Shown here in pieces: positions 40,267 through 52,606 of a stretch of 64,000 nucleotides of DNA. The notes under the pieces are model-generated. The model worked only from the letters and a program-made list of their open reading frames with translations. It searched no databases and was not told the DNA's origin. The stretch spans positions 930,001 to 994,000 of the forward strand of contig NC_091055.1 in assembly GCF_963966145.1 (NCBI RefSeq), in the 5' to 3' direction. The stretch's first letter is position 1, and each line of letters begins with the position of its first letter. Made by a program: the position numbers and the translations under genes. The DNA is from Tenebrio molitor. Taxonomy: Eukaryota; Arthropoda; Insecta; Coleoptera; Tenebrionidae.

Positions 40267-43154
40267 TTGTTGCTGTTTTTATTATAACGATTAAACTCCG
40301 TAATAAAAGATCACAAAGTACAGACAAATTTTTTACCATTTTTTTAAATTTGGATTTCCGAACGATATGAGAAACTAGCCAGCGGAGAATTTCCTTCACT
40401 TGAAAAGGTTCGCCAAAATGAAATATGAGGGTTATTTAAAAAAGGTCTGATCTCTACAGGATATAATAATAAAATTTTATGACTTTTACTCGACTTGCGG
40501 CAAGTCAGATTTTTCACAAGTTCAACAAGCTGCGAATATTTTCTTCTGCTTCTAATCGCACTTGACACGATATTATTATTAACGACACATCGACATATCG
40601 AGTTAGGATGAAATAAAAGTTTTTATGAAAATATAAAATTGATTCAATTAAATATGCCACGTCAGCATTACGGAGAATATTTAAAAGAGACCATGTCTTG
40701 AATACACTGTATAAAGTCAAGCATGTATATTATGCAAAATGATTTTTTCCATTAAAAGCCTAAAGTTTAGGCCTGCTTTAAAATGAAGCATTCTTATTAT
40801 CACGAATTATTTTTTTTATCCACGGGCCTTACTGAATTCGAATTAAAATCAATAACGCCGCGCTCCTGTGTCCCCAATATGTATATTTGAAATATCATAA
40901 AATAGTGGAGCCATCTGTTCGACAAAGTTCCAAACGTGTAAAAGATTTCTACACGGAATCATTTAATTCGCTATTTTAGGTCATATATGTCAAATATTTT
41001 TCTTAAAAATAAATTTTAAAATAATGACATGATCTTAAATTGTTTGTAAAATTTATTGGTACAATAAAATATCAAATTTTATGTTTACACTAACAAATTA
41101 TTGACAAACAGGTGCAATCAATTCGGTTGACTTTATTAGAACAGGTAAACGAAACAAAATCAGTGGAAATTCTCTAGACGATGGCAAATCAATCTTTGCA
41201 GTACGGTTTATTCTACCACGTAAATTATTTAATAACTCTAGTCTTCTTAAAATCTGCAAACAAAATTATCAATTATCCAACTTTTACACAATAGAGACTT
41301 CGAAATTCCTAGAATTTTATTTCATATCTCTCTGCAGTTACTTTGGATATCCTTGACCCGCATTTGGCTTTCTATTTTCTAAAAACATCTGTAAAAACCA
41401 AAGAAAACATTGTTTTTGATGATCAAAAATTCAAAACTGAACTCTCTTTTTTTCTTGACCCCTCTTTAACTTTTTTCTGCTCTTAATTCTTGCTTATGCC
41501 ATATTGCTTTAACAGGAAGTGTTAAAAATATGGCAATGTTAATGTACATTTAATATCTCATGCCCATAAGAATATAATAACGTCTCTTAACGTTTTAGTA
41601 AATCGATTTTAGTTTAACATTACTTGATAAATAGATTGCAGTAGTTTAAATAGTACTTTAATTATTATTTCTCGCTTGTTTTAATTTGAGGCAATGTAAT
41701 TTAAATGTCTTGACTGATTGGATGCATTGAGGTTCCTTTTAATCCTAAAATTCAATAAATATAAATCTTATAAGAAAAATAAAGATATTCCATACCTACC
41801 TATTTGCACAGTAAAAGTTAATTACATATTTTTATAATTCTGAAATATTTTTCAACCTTGTAAAAGATTTTTGAGGCAAGATGAGATTCATTCTATGTAT
41901 TCTTGTTTTATAAAGTGTGTTCTGTAATATTTTTCTGGTTTCTTCCTCTTGTAGGAAACTTATTGAAAGATTATAGCTTATACAAGGATTAGTTTCTCTT
42001 AAAAACTTCACTAACTTAATTATTTTTTTCATTAATTCTCATGTTCCTTCTATGCCTGCAAATTCTAAAAAAAATAAATATAGTAATTATTATTATTCTG
42101 AGCAGACAAAAATGGCAAATATCAAATTTAAGTATGTACTCAACACCTGTGAATTAAGACAAAATTGTTGTACCTTGAGTATATTGAGTTGTTTGTTAGC
42201 TTCTGCCTTTCCTCCTTTTCTATGAATTATTTTGAGGTATCACCATAATGCTGTTGCTTAGTTAAATATTTGGTATGTTCCATCACATTTTTCTGTAACT
42301 GATTTTCGGTTATACAGATACCTGCAATATATAAATATTCGGTTGGAAAGCTCATTTAGCTAAGCAATGAATTACATGGACACAACCTCAGAAAAAAAAT
42401 GAAGCAGTATCATAACAAACGGTGTAGATAAAACTGAAAAGAGAGTGTGTGTACTCGTGTACGTATGTATAGGAAAAATGCATGAGGACAGAGTTGATCA
42501 ATAAAAATTTTCACGCGGTGATCAGAAAGCTCCGATCAGCGCACAACATTCGTTTCTATTGTTCTGTTATTGCCATTTGTAATTTCTAATACTCGTATAC
42601 TTGATGTGGTTTTAATTCATTTTTGCATTTTAATAATACATAAGTGCAAAAATAATTATGACCTCTGGATTATTAAAAACAAAACAGGCAATTAAAATAT
42701 AGAGATATAGAGGGGAAAGTAACGCAGACCCGTTAAATGTCATAGTTTTTATTAACAAAATACTTTTTAAAGCTAAAAATGTAACCATAGATTTTATGAA
42801 TTAATAAAATTTTAATTAACTGCTATTTATCTAGTCTAATTAATAATTTGCCCTGTACATGACAGGTCATTAAGAATCAGTTTCGCGCAGAAAGCATGAG
42901 TGGCGTCTTGAATTCCTGTACCTACTTTACTTTTGAAATTTTTTTCATGGCAGTTTTGCCGTATTTTTAGTTTCCAACAAATAATCATTATGGTTTACAT
43001 TAAAAAAAGAAACATTTTACATGTGCAGATACATGTTACAGTTATTAATAAACTTCAGAATATTTTTTGTAATACATTGTATGTTATAATTTCTCTTTTA
43101 GTTTATATTATTTATAATATTACAGTATAGTTGTACATCTGAATCATTATTCAT

Positions 43155-43290
43155 TACGCACCACCGATTACAGATCACGGATCAGCTGTTTAAATCCAGC
43201 CTCACTTTTTACGTTGTGTTTTTACTCCAGATAGATGAGTGGTGCGTTCACAATCGATTCTTCAACGCCAGCTTTGACGATAAATTTTAA
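43155..43290. repeat. MITE family A, truncated copy
   Basis: It shares ACGCACCA..GATTAC(A/G)GATCA..ATCAGCTGTTTAAAT and the right-hand TGGTGCGTTCAC..TCTTCAACGCC..GATAAATT segment with the copy at 54345-54558. Both terminal GTGTTCATTT ends are missing or decayed, so it is an old truncated copy. Confidence 0.75.
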
Positions 43291-44796
43291 AATAACAATA
43301 GTTTAAAAAAAATGTACGGTACTGGTCCAGATAGGCATTCTACATAGGTATAGAAAATCTTTTTATTTGGGGACAACTTTTTAAAGCAAGAACACCGTTT
43401 ATTGAGAACGAAATTTTGTGGACCATAAATTTTAAAATGGTCGTTTTATATTACTGACCACATTTGCTTCAAAGGAAAGTCAAAGTCCCAAACTGAAATT
43501 TTTTGACCTGCTCAGAAAAATATACTGTCACAATCCAAAACAGGTAGTTCCGCGTACCGACAAGGGCATATCCTAGGGGAATTTTTTTAAATTCAAGGCC
43601 TGTTTGACCACTGGAGCACATATTGACACCCTAAATCAGGATGGACATTTGTGAAGTTTGATGCATCTGTTAAAGAAAATTGAAAAATATGATCTCCACT
43701 GAACTCGGGGCCCTAAACAGATTTTACAAGGGGGCAAATACGAGTACGTTGTCGTTCTTATAAGAATCTGGTGCGGTTGATTAATACTGTAAAAAATGTT
43801 GCAGTCACTGACGTGCAGAATTCTCGATTATTCCACACACTATTCAAGCAATAATTTTACTTTGTATTGTGAGCATTGCGCAGAATTTGAATTCGTCATG
43901 CTAAATGAGCTGTTATAACAGATTCTCGTCGGCAATAGAGAAATACTTCGATAGTCGTTTTTGTCGAAGAAAGATCCATCATAAAATTGCATAAACATTT
44001 TTACAGCCTTTAAGATCAACCTGAAACAAACAGAAAAGCTAAAGTCTAAAGCTGTTTCTTGAGACATTTTGTTAAATTACTGGCGGCATAGTATTTCAAA
44101 GAGATGATCCGAAATTTGTCAGCCTCTCAATAAATTTTTAAAAGGGGGTCGGGGAGCAAACAAGGGCAACAACTAGAAAATACGCTGCAATAAAACACGT
44201 GTACGGCAAATTTGTCTCTTGTACACTACCGATGACGTGGGCGCACCAAATCAGTCGAAGTCGAATGCGAACTGTGGTACAGGAAACAAATAGTGCGTTG
44301 TATTCTTTGCGAAGTGGGCTTTCAAACGAGGTGTCACTTGGCATACCCTTCCATTTAAAAAAAAAAAAGTTAGGAGTGGTTGCGAGCTTCCAGGAGCAGA
44401 TGCGCAAAAACCATATGCGCCAAAATATGGGCAGGGAAAAACAAAAATCGACCTGTTTCGGAATTTTTTACGAGAATCACCTACATATTTCCAAGTTATG
44501 AATTTTATTCCAGTTAAAGTTTCCACACTGTATTTGCACCACTGCCGGACGGTTAGATGGTTTTCAATATAAACATTTTTAAATGAAGTTTTTATAAAAC
44601 TTGACATTGTCAACTTGTAATCATTGAAGAAAATATTTTTTTCAAACATCGTGGTTTAAGTCATCTATTCCTAAATTGTAATAGATTAGTATTATGTACT
44701 TTTTTGTGTGTGATGGCAAGCTCGAAATGGTTTACTTATTTTACTCAGATAGACCAGCAACAATTCGTTTAGATTAGAACATAACATTTAAATGGT

Positions 44797-45070
44797 TTTT
44801 TCAGTGTTTTGCGCTTTTCTAGAAAATCAAGAGTAAAATTATGATGTTTACCATTAAAATAATGACCTTGAAAAGTAGAATGCAACAGTAAAAAATTCAA
44901 TATCATTCCGTTGCATTAAGGAACATATGGTCGATTGAATTTGTTTATTGCAAGAAAAATGAAATACGTTTTTCAGTTTTTTGGGTTTCTCTAAAAAATG
45001 AAGGTTAAATTATGATGTTTATAGTCTCAAGGAAGCGTCTTGAAGAGTGCAAAATTCAATGCCAAAGCTT
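44797..45070. repeat. Diverged tandem duplication
   Basis: Two blocks about 170 bp apart share TTTTTCAGT(G/T)TTTTG, a C-T-C-TA-AAAAAT variant run, AAATTATGATGTTTA and a CTTGAA(A/G)AGT..AAAATTCAAT segment. The copies are substantially diverged. Function unknown. Confidence 0.5.
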
Positions 45071-45299
45071 CTAAGGGGGATATGCAAAAAAAACACTATC
45101 CCTCCTCTTTAAGGTACTTCTTTAGAGCCGAAAAAATTATACCTTGCTCAATTTCGAGAAATTGCCAAAACTAAAAAAAATATATTTTTTTGCACATAGG
45201 GCGATGATTCTTGCGACAGTGGAGTATTTTCGCCGAATTCTATTGGGTGATTCAAAATGATTGTGGATAAATATGGCAACTATGCAAGAAAATTTATGT

Positions 45300-45473
45300 G
45301 GCAACTGTGTAGGTGGGGTAGAGATGAGTGAGTTGACACTACATATTTGTATGACATTTCATATGCGTGCCTTTATTTTTTTATTTCATTGCACGTTGAC
45401 TTGACAATTTTCAAAATTGCGCGACAATGAACTGTCAAAGAAATGTCAACTCTATCCCACCCACACAGTTGCC
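45300..45473. repeat. Small inverted repeat abutting foldback element
   Basis: GGCAACTGTGTAGGTGGGGT then AGAG at 45300-45323 pairs with CTCTATCCCACCCACACAGT then TGCC at 45450-45473. A neighbouring GAGTTGACA / TGTCAACTC pair extends the stem with a small insertion. It stands directly left of the large foldback. Confidence 0.75.
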
Positions 45474-45479
45474 ATAAGG

Positions 45480-47975
45480 AAATTTTGACATTGACAATTT
45501 ATTGTTTAAAAAAAAGGACTATAATGTAAATATTACAAAAATAATAATTGTTTCGGTAGGTCTTGGGCAAGAGCCGAGCGCGGGGAACAGAGCGGTGCGG
45601 GAGGGTGATCCAGGTTTACATTTCTAATGGTTAGAGATTTTGTTGCGACGTTAGTTCTTTAATCATAACTCAATTAATATTCCCTCAAAATTATAATAAT
45701 AAACACCATCGTAATCAGAGAATATCTGTCTTTAGTTCTTAAAGAACACATTTTTTCGATTTGAGGCTTAGTTTTCGAGCAATGGAGTGAGAAACGTAAA
45801 AACACGGCAAAATTGACGAATTTTTGGCGAGCGTCGAACAGAGATACAGGCATTTGAATTTTATTCTTTCCATAAGACGCAATACATTTTTGAAAATTGT
45901 TTATTTTTTTACAACCAAACGGCTACAGAAAATATTACAAAGTTTCTATCAAAAAAAATACTTGAACACCGGCTATCCGATAAGCTACGTAACTCGAAAA
46001 TTTTGAGTAACGCCCTTTTGCACACAACAATTTTTGAACTTTTTTTTTTTTGGAAGTTCACCTATACATGACCAATCGATTTAGCAAGGTGTCAGCTTCT
46101 TGTCATTAACTGCCGACACGACGAACTTTTTAAGCCTCCGAGTTCTGTTAGTCGGAAAGCCAGCGAATATTTTTGTCATTTCATTTCGCGACGAGAATTT
46201 TCAATTATAATTCGTATCATGCGACTTGGCAATCATGGAGCTGACTATCTGGCACCAGTGCGTTAAAATGAAGCGCCAGGCATTACCATCTAGAACACAA
46301 TAATTGTTTTTGATCGTGACGTCACAGTAAAGGCTTTATCGAAGGATATAGTGTTTTACGCTATTACAATAATAAAAAAAACTCCAACAGAATCAACAAA
46401 AAAATTATAGGTTACCATTTGAAAAAGAAAAGTTGCCCATTGCCCATGGGTAGATGGTATAAAAATTGTTTGTAGTGTTTTTAGAGCTATTTCGTTTCCT
46501 GTATATTTTTTTTCATTTGAATCATCAATAGCAAAGTTATAGCATGGGCCGATTTTTTAAGACAGCATTTTAAAAATTTTTAATTTTTGTAAAATTTTCC
46601 TTGGATCCTTTAATATTTTTATTTACACCTGAATCATAATCTCTGTTCTTGACACTAAAATGCGTCCACAATCGGCCCAAAGCTTTAAAGTCGCTTAGAT
46701 AACAACGTCGATAAACTATCTCTCTCGGACTTATGTATACGCATAAGACTTTTTTGTCGCACTTATTTAAAATTTTTATTCGCGTCGGATAATTATTTAA
46801 AACCGTCGTATTCGTCTGGATTTTTGCACATATTTTTTATATTAATTAGTAAATCTGCCACAAAAATTTCAGAGTGCCTAAAGTACATTTTTTGCGTATA
46901 TTAAAAAAATGACTTTGGGGTGATCGGGGCGTACTTTAAAACCGCCCAAATAATCTGGGATTTTTATTTCTGTATTCTATAAATGCTAAACTAAAAAAAT
47001 TAATATGATTTCAAGTTGCCTAAAGTATCGATATTTTTTGGGATTAATTTTTTGTCAATGTCATATGCTGCGCAGTACTAAAATAACCGCAAACACCCTT
47101 AGCGACTCCTGATTACAGATTCACTAATATTGAAATAGTACTATTTTTTAAATTTCTAATTGTCTACAATACCTTCCCTAAATTCGTCATCAGCTCTCCT
47201 ACTAATAGATAGCTAATTTGCGACTTCAGCGGTGGGCACTGTTGCCAGATAGTTACTTCCATGATTGCCAAGTCTTGTACCTCCAACGATATAAAATTTT
47301 CGTGGCGAAATAAAATGAGAAAAATATTCGCTAGTGCTCTCCGACTAGTAGCGGACTCGGAGGCGCAAAAAGTTCATCGTATGGGCAGTTAATCGCAAAA
47401 AGCTGACACTTTGCTAAATCGATTGATTATGTATTGGTGAACTTCCAAAAAAAAAGTTCAAAAATTGTCGTGTGCAAAAGGGCGTTACTCAAAATTTTCG
47501 AGTTACTTAGTTTATCGGATAGCCGGTGTTCAAGTATTTTTTTTGGTAGAACCTTTGTAATATTTTCTGTAGCCGTTTGGTTGTAAAAAAATAAACAATT
47601 TCCAAAAAAGTATTGGGTCTTATGGGAAAAGCAGAATTGAAATGGCTGTATCTCTGTTCGACGCTCGCCAAAAATTCGTTAATTTTGCCGTGTTTTTACG
47701 TTTCTCACTCCATTGCTCGAAAACTAAGCCTCAAATCGAAAAAATGTATTCTTTAAGAACTAAAGACAGATATTCTCTGATTACGATGGTGTTTATTATT
47801 ATAATTTTGAGGAAATATTAATCAAGTTATGATTAAAAAACTAACGTTGCAACAAAATCTCTAAGCGATTAGAAATGTAAACGTGGATCACCCTCCCGCA
47901 CCGAAACAATTATTTTGTTTGTAATATTTACATTATAGTCCTTTTTTTAAAACAATTGTCAATTACAAATTTTTA
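45480..47975. repeat. Large foldback element, arms over 700 bp
   Basis: The left arm (about 45480-46260) and right arm (about 47237-47975) are inverted copies with high identity. Shared landmarks include GGACTATAATGTAAATATTA, CACTCCATTGCTCGAAAACT in inverse, GGCGAGCGTCGAACAGAGAT, CACCGGCTATCCGATAA and ACTTGGCAATCATGGA. The roughly 980-bp spacer has no coding frame of note. The left arm carries 39 bp absent from the right arm, bounded by CGGT. It is likely a nonautonomous foldback transposon or an inverted duplication of one repeat. The open frame at 45824-46006 is inside the left arm and is not a gene. Confidence 0.88.
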
Positions 47976-47989
47976 TTGACGATCGATTT

Positions 47990-48176
47990 TTTGATATAAA
48001 TCTTAAGTGATTCAACATTTTAAAAAGTTATGTAAAAATTACATTTTTAAGACTTGGGTTATTGCATGGAATTTTTCTATTCACCGTCTAAAATATCTGC
48101 ATTTTCAATTTCACAAAAATCCGTTGAAAATAACCGAGATATTAGTCTCGAAAAGTCTTAGCTGAGACACCCTGTA
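47990..48176. repeat. Solo end of a CACCCTGTA element
   Basis: The sequence ends GCTGAGACACCCTGTA, the same terminal motif as the complete elements here. No matching CAGGGTGTCTC end facing it was found to the left, so it appears to be an isolated or truncated terminus. The left limit is uncertain. Confidence 0.45.
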
Positions 48177-49011
48177 TATATATAGGCTTATGATAAAGTA
48201 GGTAATGGACAAAAGTCATAAAACGCTCAGTATTGATTTTTGAAAAAAATGCAAAAACACGTCAAACAGTTTTTTAAATTCTGCATCTTTTAACTTATAT
48301 AGAAAAAAAATTGGGTCAAATTTGTGAAAGTTATGACGGCATTAATATTTTTTCCAAATGAGAAGCTACGATTCCGATTAGATTATTATTATTTGACAGA
48401 ACTTATTTTTCTGGATCATAAAAATCTAGTTTAAGTAGGGATTACATAAAAAAATAAATAAACAACGAAATAAACTTGATTTTAATAATAACTAATAAAT
48501 AAATTAAACAACACTTTAAAGCAAGAATTTACTCTAAAAACGGTTTGACGTGCTTTTGCATTTTTTCCAAAAATTAATACTATACAGATAAACAAGTTCT
48601 TAAAAACTAATTTTTTGCGTAAATGTAATTACTAAAAGAGCAAACATATACATCATCCTCTAAACCCAAAACAATCAAATACAGTGAACCAACAAAGTTC
48701 GTACATAATCTTAATTGGATTTATCTGCACTATATTGCCAGAATATTATATGTAGTAAACAAGTGTGTTTTATTACATGTGTAACACTTAAATTCTTGTT
48801 ATTTTCTCTTTTTAATTTTATGGATTTTGGGAACGAAAGATTGTCTTCTTTAATATTACATCATTCTAATAATTCTAATAATACCTATGTATGTAATTGT
48901 AAAATTTTTTTAGTTATTACCTATTTGTATTTAGCTGTATTTGTATTTATTTATAGTCAAATCATTTTTCTTTTGTAAATTCTGTATAGATATTTCACAA
49001 TTTACCAATGT

Positions 49012-49042
49012 CAAAGAGTAAGGAATAGTTCCTTACTCTTTG
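49012..49042. repeat. 31-bp perfect hairpin with exact 7-bp flanking repeats
   Basis: CAAAGAGTAAGGAA and TTCCTTACTCTTTG, 14-bp perfect arms, surround TAG. CCAATGT stands immediately on both sides (49005-49011 and 49043-49049). It lies about 290 nt past the stop codon of the gene at 49.3-52.6 kb, so it may be within or just past its 3' UTR. Confidence 0.85.
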
Positions 49043-49222
49043 CCAATGTCTTATTAGGTTGTGAAAGAGCCATCTGTTTGTCTGCTTCCTCAATAAGCGA
49101 GGATTTCTGTAATTTGTATGTACATTGGTTATATATTTTGTACTGTAGATAGAGTGTAAGGTAAAATGTTTATTATATATACACACGAAAAATCAAATAA
49201 ATAGAAATTGTAATTTTGAGAT

Positions 49223-49228
49223 TTTATT
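49223..49228 (-). terminator. Candidate poly(A) signal of the myristoylated-protein gene
   Basis: AATAAA on the minus strand about 100 nt downstream of the predicted stop. The surrounding sequence is AT-rich, so chance occurrence is possible. Confidence 0.35.
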
Positions 49229-49327
49229 ATTATTTTATCGTATATACAAATTTTATATTTGAATGAGTAAATTGTTAAAATAGGTACATAGGTACAATAG
49301 ATTAAGTTGACTTCATTATAAAACACA

Positions 49328-52300
49328 TTAAAACCTGTAAGTAAGTGAAACAAAATCAATAAAGGTCAGTGTAAACGATGCCAAACAAACCTTGTCATTG
49401 GAGCATATTTGTTATGATACATTCTAGGTGAATTGTTTCTGGATTGAGAATCTTCCGAATAACTACTTCCCCCAGATCTTGTACTTTTAACCCCGTGAGC
49501 AAAATCTTTTCTATAATTCGTACCACTAGTTTTATTAGAACCTGAAACCCCAATCGTGAACCAGACAAGTCTAAATTTTGGTTCCGTCACAAACCTTGTT
49601 TCGCTTTTGGCATATTACACGTAACTTGTGGATGAACAGTTGTTGTTTTGGTATGATTTACTTCATTCAGGTCACTTAAGTAACGAGTACTGCCTGTATA
49701 TTCCTTATACTCCCTTTGAGGGTGCCGGTACTCTGATAAAACTTGCGTCACTTGAGCTTTAATTCTTGTGTCTTCGCTGCTTTCAGAACTAGGTCTCTGC
49801 TTGCTTTGATGGCCATTTCCCGCGGTACTTTTCTTGTTTTTCTGGTAAACCTTTTTCGTTTGATCTGCTTTGTGGGGAGGAAGCGAGGGAGAGGAGGTTG
49901 CCGACGAGGACACAGCTCCATCGGGTTCCGGCCGCACCTCGTCCTTCGACTCTAAATTTGGAGGTAAACTAGTCCACGTCACATCGTCCATAGAAAACAG
50001 ACGCAGCTGTTGTCGAATACTCGCTTTTTCCCGCGCCCTCTTCTTCTGAAACTCTTCCTCGACCTTCTGCATTGCTTCTAGCTCCCTCAATCTTTGCTTC
50101 TCTTTTTTTTCTGCTTCGCGAGAAAGTTTCTCGGCGAGACGCCTTCGTTCAATTTGCCTGACAGTACTCTGAAACGTGAAACGTTTGGGTTTCCGGCTCC
50201 ACTTTTTGGTGTCTTCGAAGGTTCTGGGGGGATCTTGCAAGTCTTCAGGTTCGGGTTCTGACGATGATTTAATTTCATCATTAATGTTTTCGCAAGATTT
50301 CGAAAACACAGATAATCGACGATTACTTTTAGAACGGTCTGCACTTTTTGATCTTTCACGTAACTCGTCTTTGGTTTTGGATCTGGCGTGGCGATGATCT
50401 TGAAAATTATCAAATTCTGGTAGGTACATGAGGCGACCTGCACTTTTCGAATTTGGCACTAAGAGTTGGTCTTTTTCTTCGGATTTGTTAGAATTTTTCA
50501 TCTCAAGAGAATTAAAACCGTTATTTAAAGAATTTGGAGCAGATTTACTAAGAAACCAATTGTCACTTTGATCTTGATTTGGTTGCATAAGATCTTTTTT
50601 ACTTCCTAAAGTTCCAAGAACTCCAGACACTGACCGTTTGAGTTTCTGTAAACCTGTATATGCAGTGTTATCAGACATATACGCTGATAAATGATTGTCT
50701 CGTGGTAACGATAAACTAAAAACGTGCGGTTTGTTGCTGTATTTTGTTTGGCGCGATTTATAACTTGAATTTTCGTTGTTCAGTCCTTCTTCCATACTAG
50801 AATCATCACCAAGGTCCTGTTGAGGAGTCCACGAAATTCCCTGATTTTGCGATGGAGGAATCTACAACAAAACATTAATTTCCTGTCGCTAACCGCAATA
50901 AAACGTCGTTACCAAAAGGCTGTTGCGGGAATTCATGATAGCTTCTGGACTGTCATCATACCCTGTAGGTCCGGCGTCTCCCGAAATTCCCGAATCCCCA
51001 GACTTGTCATTGTTGGATCTTTGACCTATTTGCATTGTTGGAGGTGGAGGTCTCGAATATTTCTCTATTCGATCTTCTACGAAACCAGGGATATCATCGC
51101 TAGCTATTGTGCTAGCTGCAGGATTGATATCAACTGTTGACAGGAGTCGCCAAGCCGCAGCAGGTGAAAATCTAGGAATTTCCAATTGCTTTTTGGGTAA
51201 AATTGGCCGCAGCTGTAGGTCGATACCGTTTCTGACACCAGTGTGATTCTCATCTATTTCGATTTCACTGGAAATGTCAGATTCGGATGAGTTGGCAATT
51301 TTTTGAATATGTGTCAAGGAGTGAAGATTCGACGCGAAATGATCAATAATGTTGTTGTGGTAGTCATCATTGTCGAGAGCTTCGTCCATTCCAAAATAGA
51401 AAGTCTTGGGTTGATCCTTGCTTTTGTCGCGTGTTGCTCTAGGTGGTGACTGGTCAGGAGACGAAGACTCCTTTCCAGAACCATCCCCACGAACATCATC
51501 ACTTGTCTTTTTTTCCTCAACAGTTTCCATTTGCTTCAGTTTTTGTCTGATATTTTCCTTTTTATGTATATTGTGATCGAGGGTTTTCAATTTTTGTTTA
51601 TTATTTCTATTATTGATTTCTGTGATCGTATTGTCCGTTGAGGCGCGGGTGTGTCTTAAACGTTTAGTAACCTCCTTTAGTTCCTGATGGAAGTTTGGTG
51701 TAATCATTTCAGGAAGGGACAATCGATTCGAACGTAAATCCCCATTTTTCTCTCGGTCTCTTATTTGAACTATTTCTTCGTGTTTCTCTAAAGACTTACG
51801 TTTATATACAGGACTAGAATAATTCTTTTTTGTTTCGGCTCGCGTTTTAAAAAGACGAGTTCGCCGGGTTGGCCCGTTCTCTCCACTCGAATTCTCCTCC
51901 CAATCCAACTGGGATTTTTCTACCTACCAACAAAAAATACAAAAAGTTGACCACGAAGATCTTTTTATTTACCATTTCCAAATTGGGAGGAGGTGGAGCC
52001 TTATATTTCTTTTTTCCTCTTGTTCGTTCCTCGATTGCTTTTGACTGTCGAAGATCAGGTTCCGACCCAAACTTTTTCACCTGAAAATAGTGTAACAAAA
52101 TCAAAATTAACTCCCATTCGCTACATGGAAAACCGTACATGTTCTCTATAAGCGCTGTGGTTAAAACCGTTCTGAAAATGTTTGTAGTCCATGGCTTGGG
52201 TATATCTAGACCCAGATTTGTGTAAAGGATCTCTTTGATTGGGGAGATAGGTCCTTGGAGGTTTCTCATTACAAATAAATTCTTCAGATGGGCTCCCATT

Positions 52301-52578
52301 CTGCAAGTTAACTTTTAAATTGCGAACAACACTAATGTTCAGAGATTTACCTCTCGCAAGGATAGGCGATGCTGGTGTTGCCTTCCAGTGAGCGTCCCTC
52401 CAGACTGAAGAATTTCTCCATTATTAGTTGGTCGTAATTTTTGGCGCGCATCTCGCTCTGGAAGAACTTTGTTTTGGTGTAAGCGGGGTTGTGTTCTTGG
52501 AAATGAATGTGCCCATTGTTGTTCCTCGGATAGTGGACGTTGAGTAATTTGGCCAGTTTGGCTACCGATATTTCCCAT
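49328..52578 (-). CDS. Uncharacterised disordered protein, N-myristoylation start, coiled coil
   Basis: Seven coding exons join in phase: 52578-52351, 52300-52139, 52080-51973, 51923-50913, 50861-49595, 49541-49391 and 49334-49328, giving 977 residues. All six introns are GT-AG and 49-58 nt. The protein begins MGNIGS, fitting the N-myristoyltransferase pattern (Gly2, Ser6). Next come GSEPDLR and KKYKAPPPPN (near 135-163), a charged Ser/Asn-rich region, KTFYFGMDE, an IPRFSPAAAWRLL block, SGDSGISGD, and a highly charged coiled coil (about 735-793, RRLAEKLSREAEKKEKQRL and following). The rest is low-complexity and probably disordered. The composition suggests a membrane-tethered scaffold, perhaps cytoskeletal, but this is inference and I do not recognise an orthologue. 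The 52139 donor (GTACGG) is weak. If the last intron is retained, the protein ends VWHRLH instead of at MTRF. Confidence 0.85.
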
Positions 52579-52606
52579 AATTCCTCAGTACTAATCCCGA
52601 CATATT
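52579..52606 (-). other. 5' UTR portion of first visible exon
   Basis: An acceptor (ATTTTCAG) at 52608-52607 opens the exon 28 nt before the start codon, so at least one noncoding exon lies further right. The start has A at -3 and G at +4. The exon is also open in a second frame; the MGNIGS frame is preferred because only it continues into the next exon with an ordinary hydrophilic sequence. Confidence 0.6.

Larger units (their letters stand above)
39261..45240. other. Noncoding, repeat-bearing, no gene seen
   Basis: AT-rich with no supportable gene. It includes a short trinucleotide repeat, a partial family A element and a diverged tandem duplication. Around 44.13-44.52 kb an open frame on each strand overlaps a poly-A run; the composition suggests a dispersed repeat rather than a gene. 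Confidence 0.5.

Noticed and set aside
44138..44649. Overlapping open frames on both strands
   Set aside because: Neither shows a domain; both cross a poly-A tract and look like a dispersed repeat.
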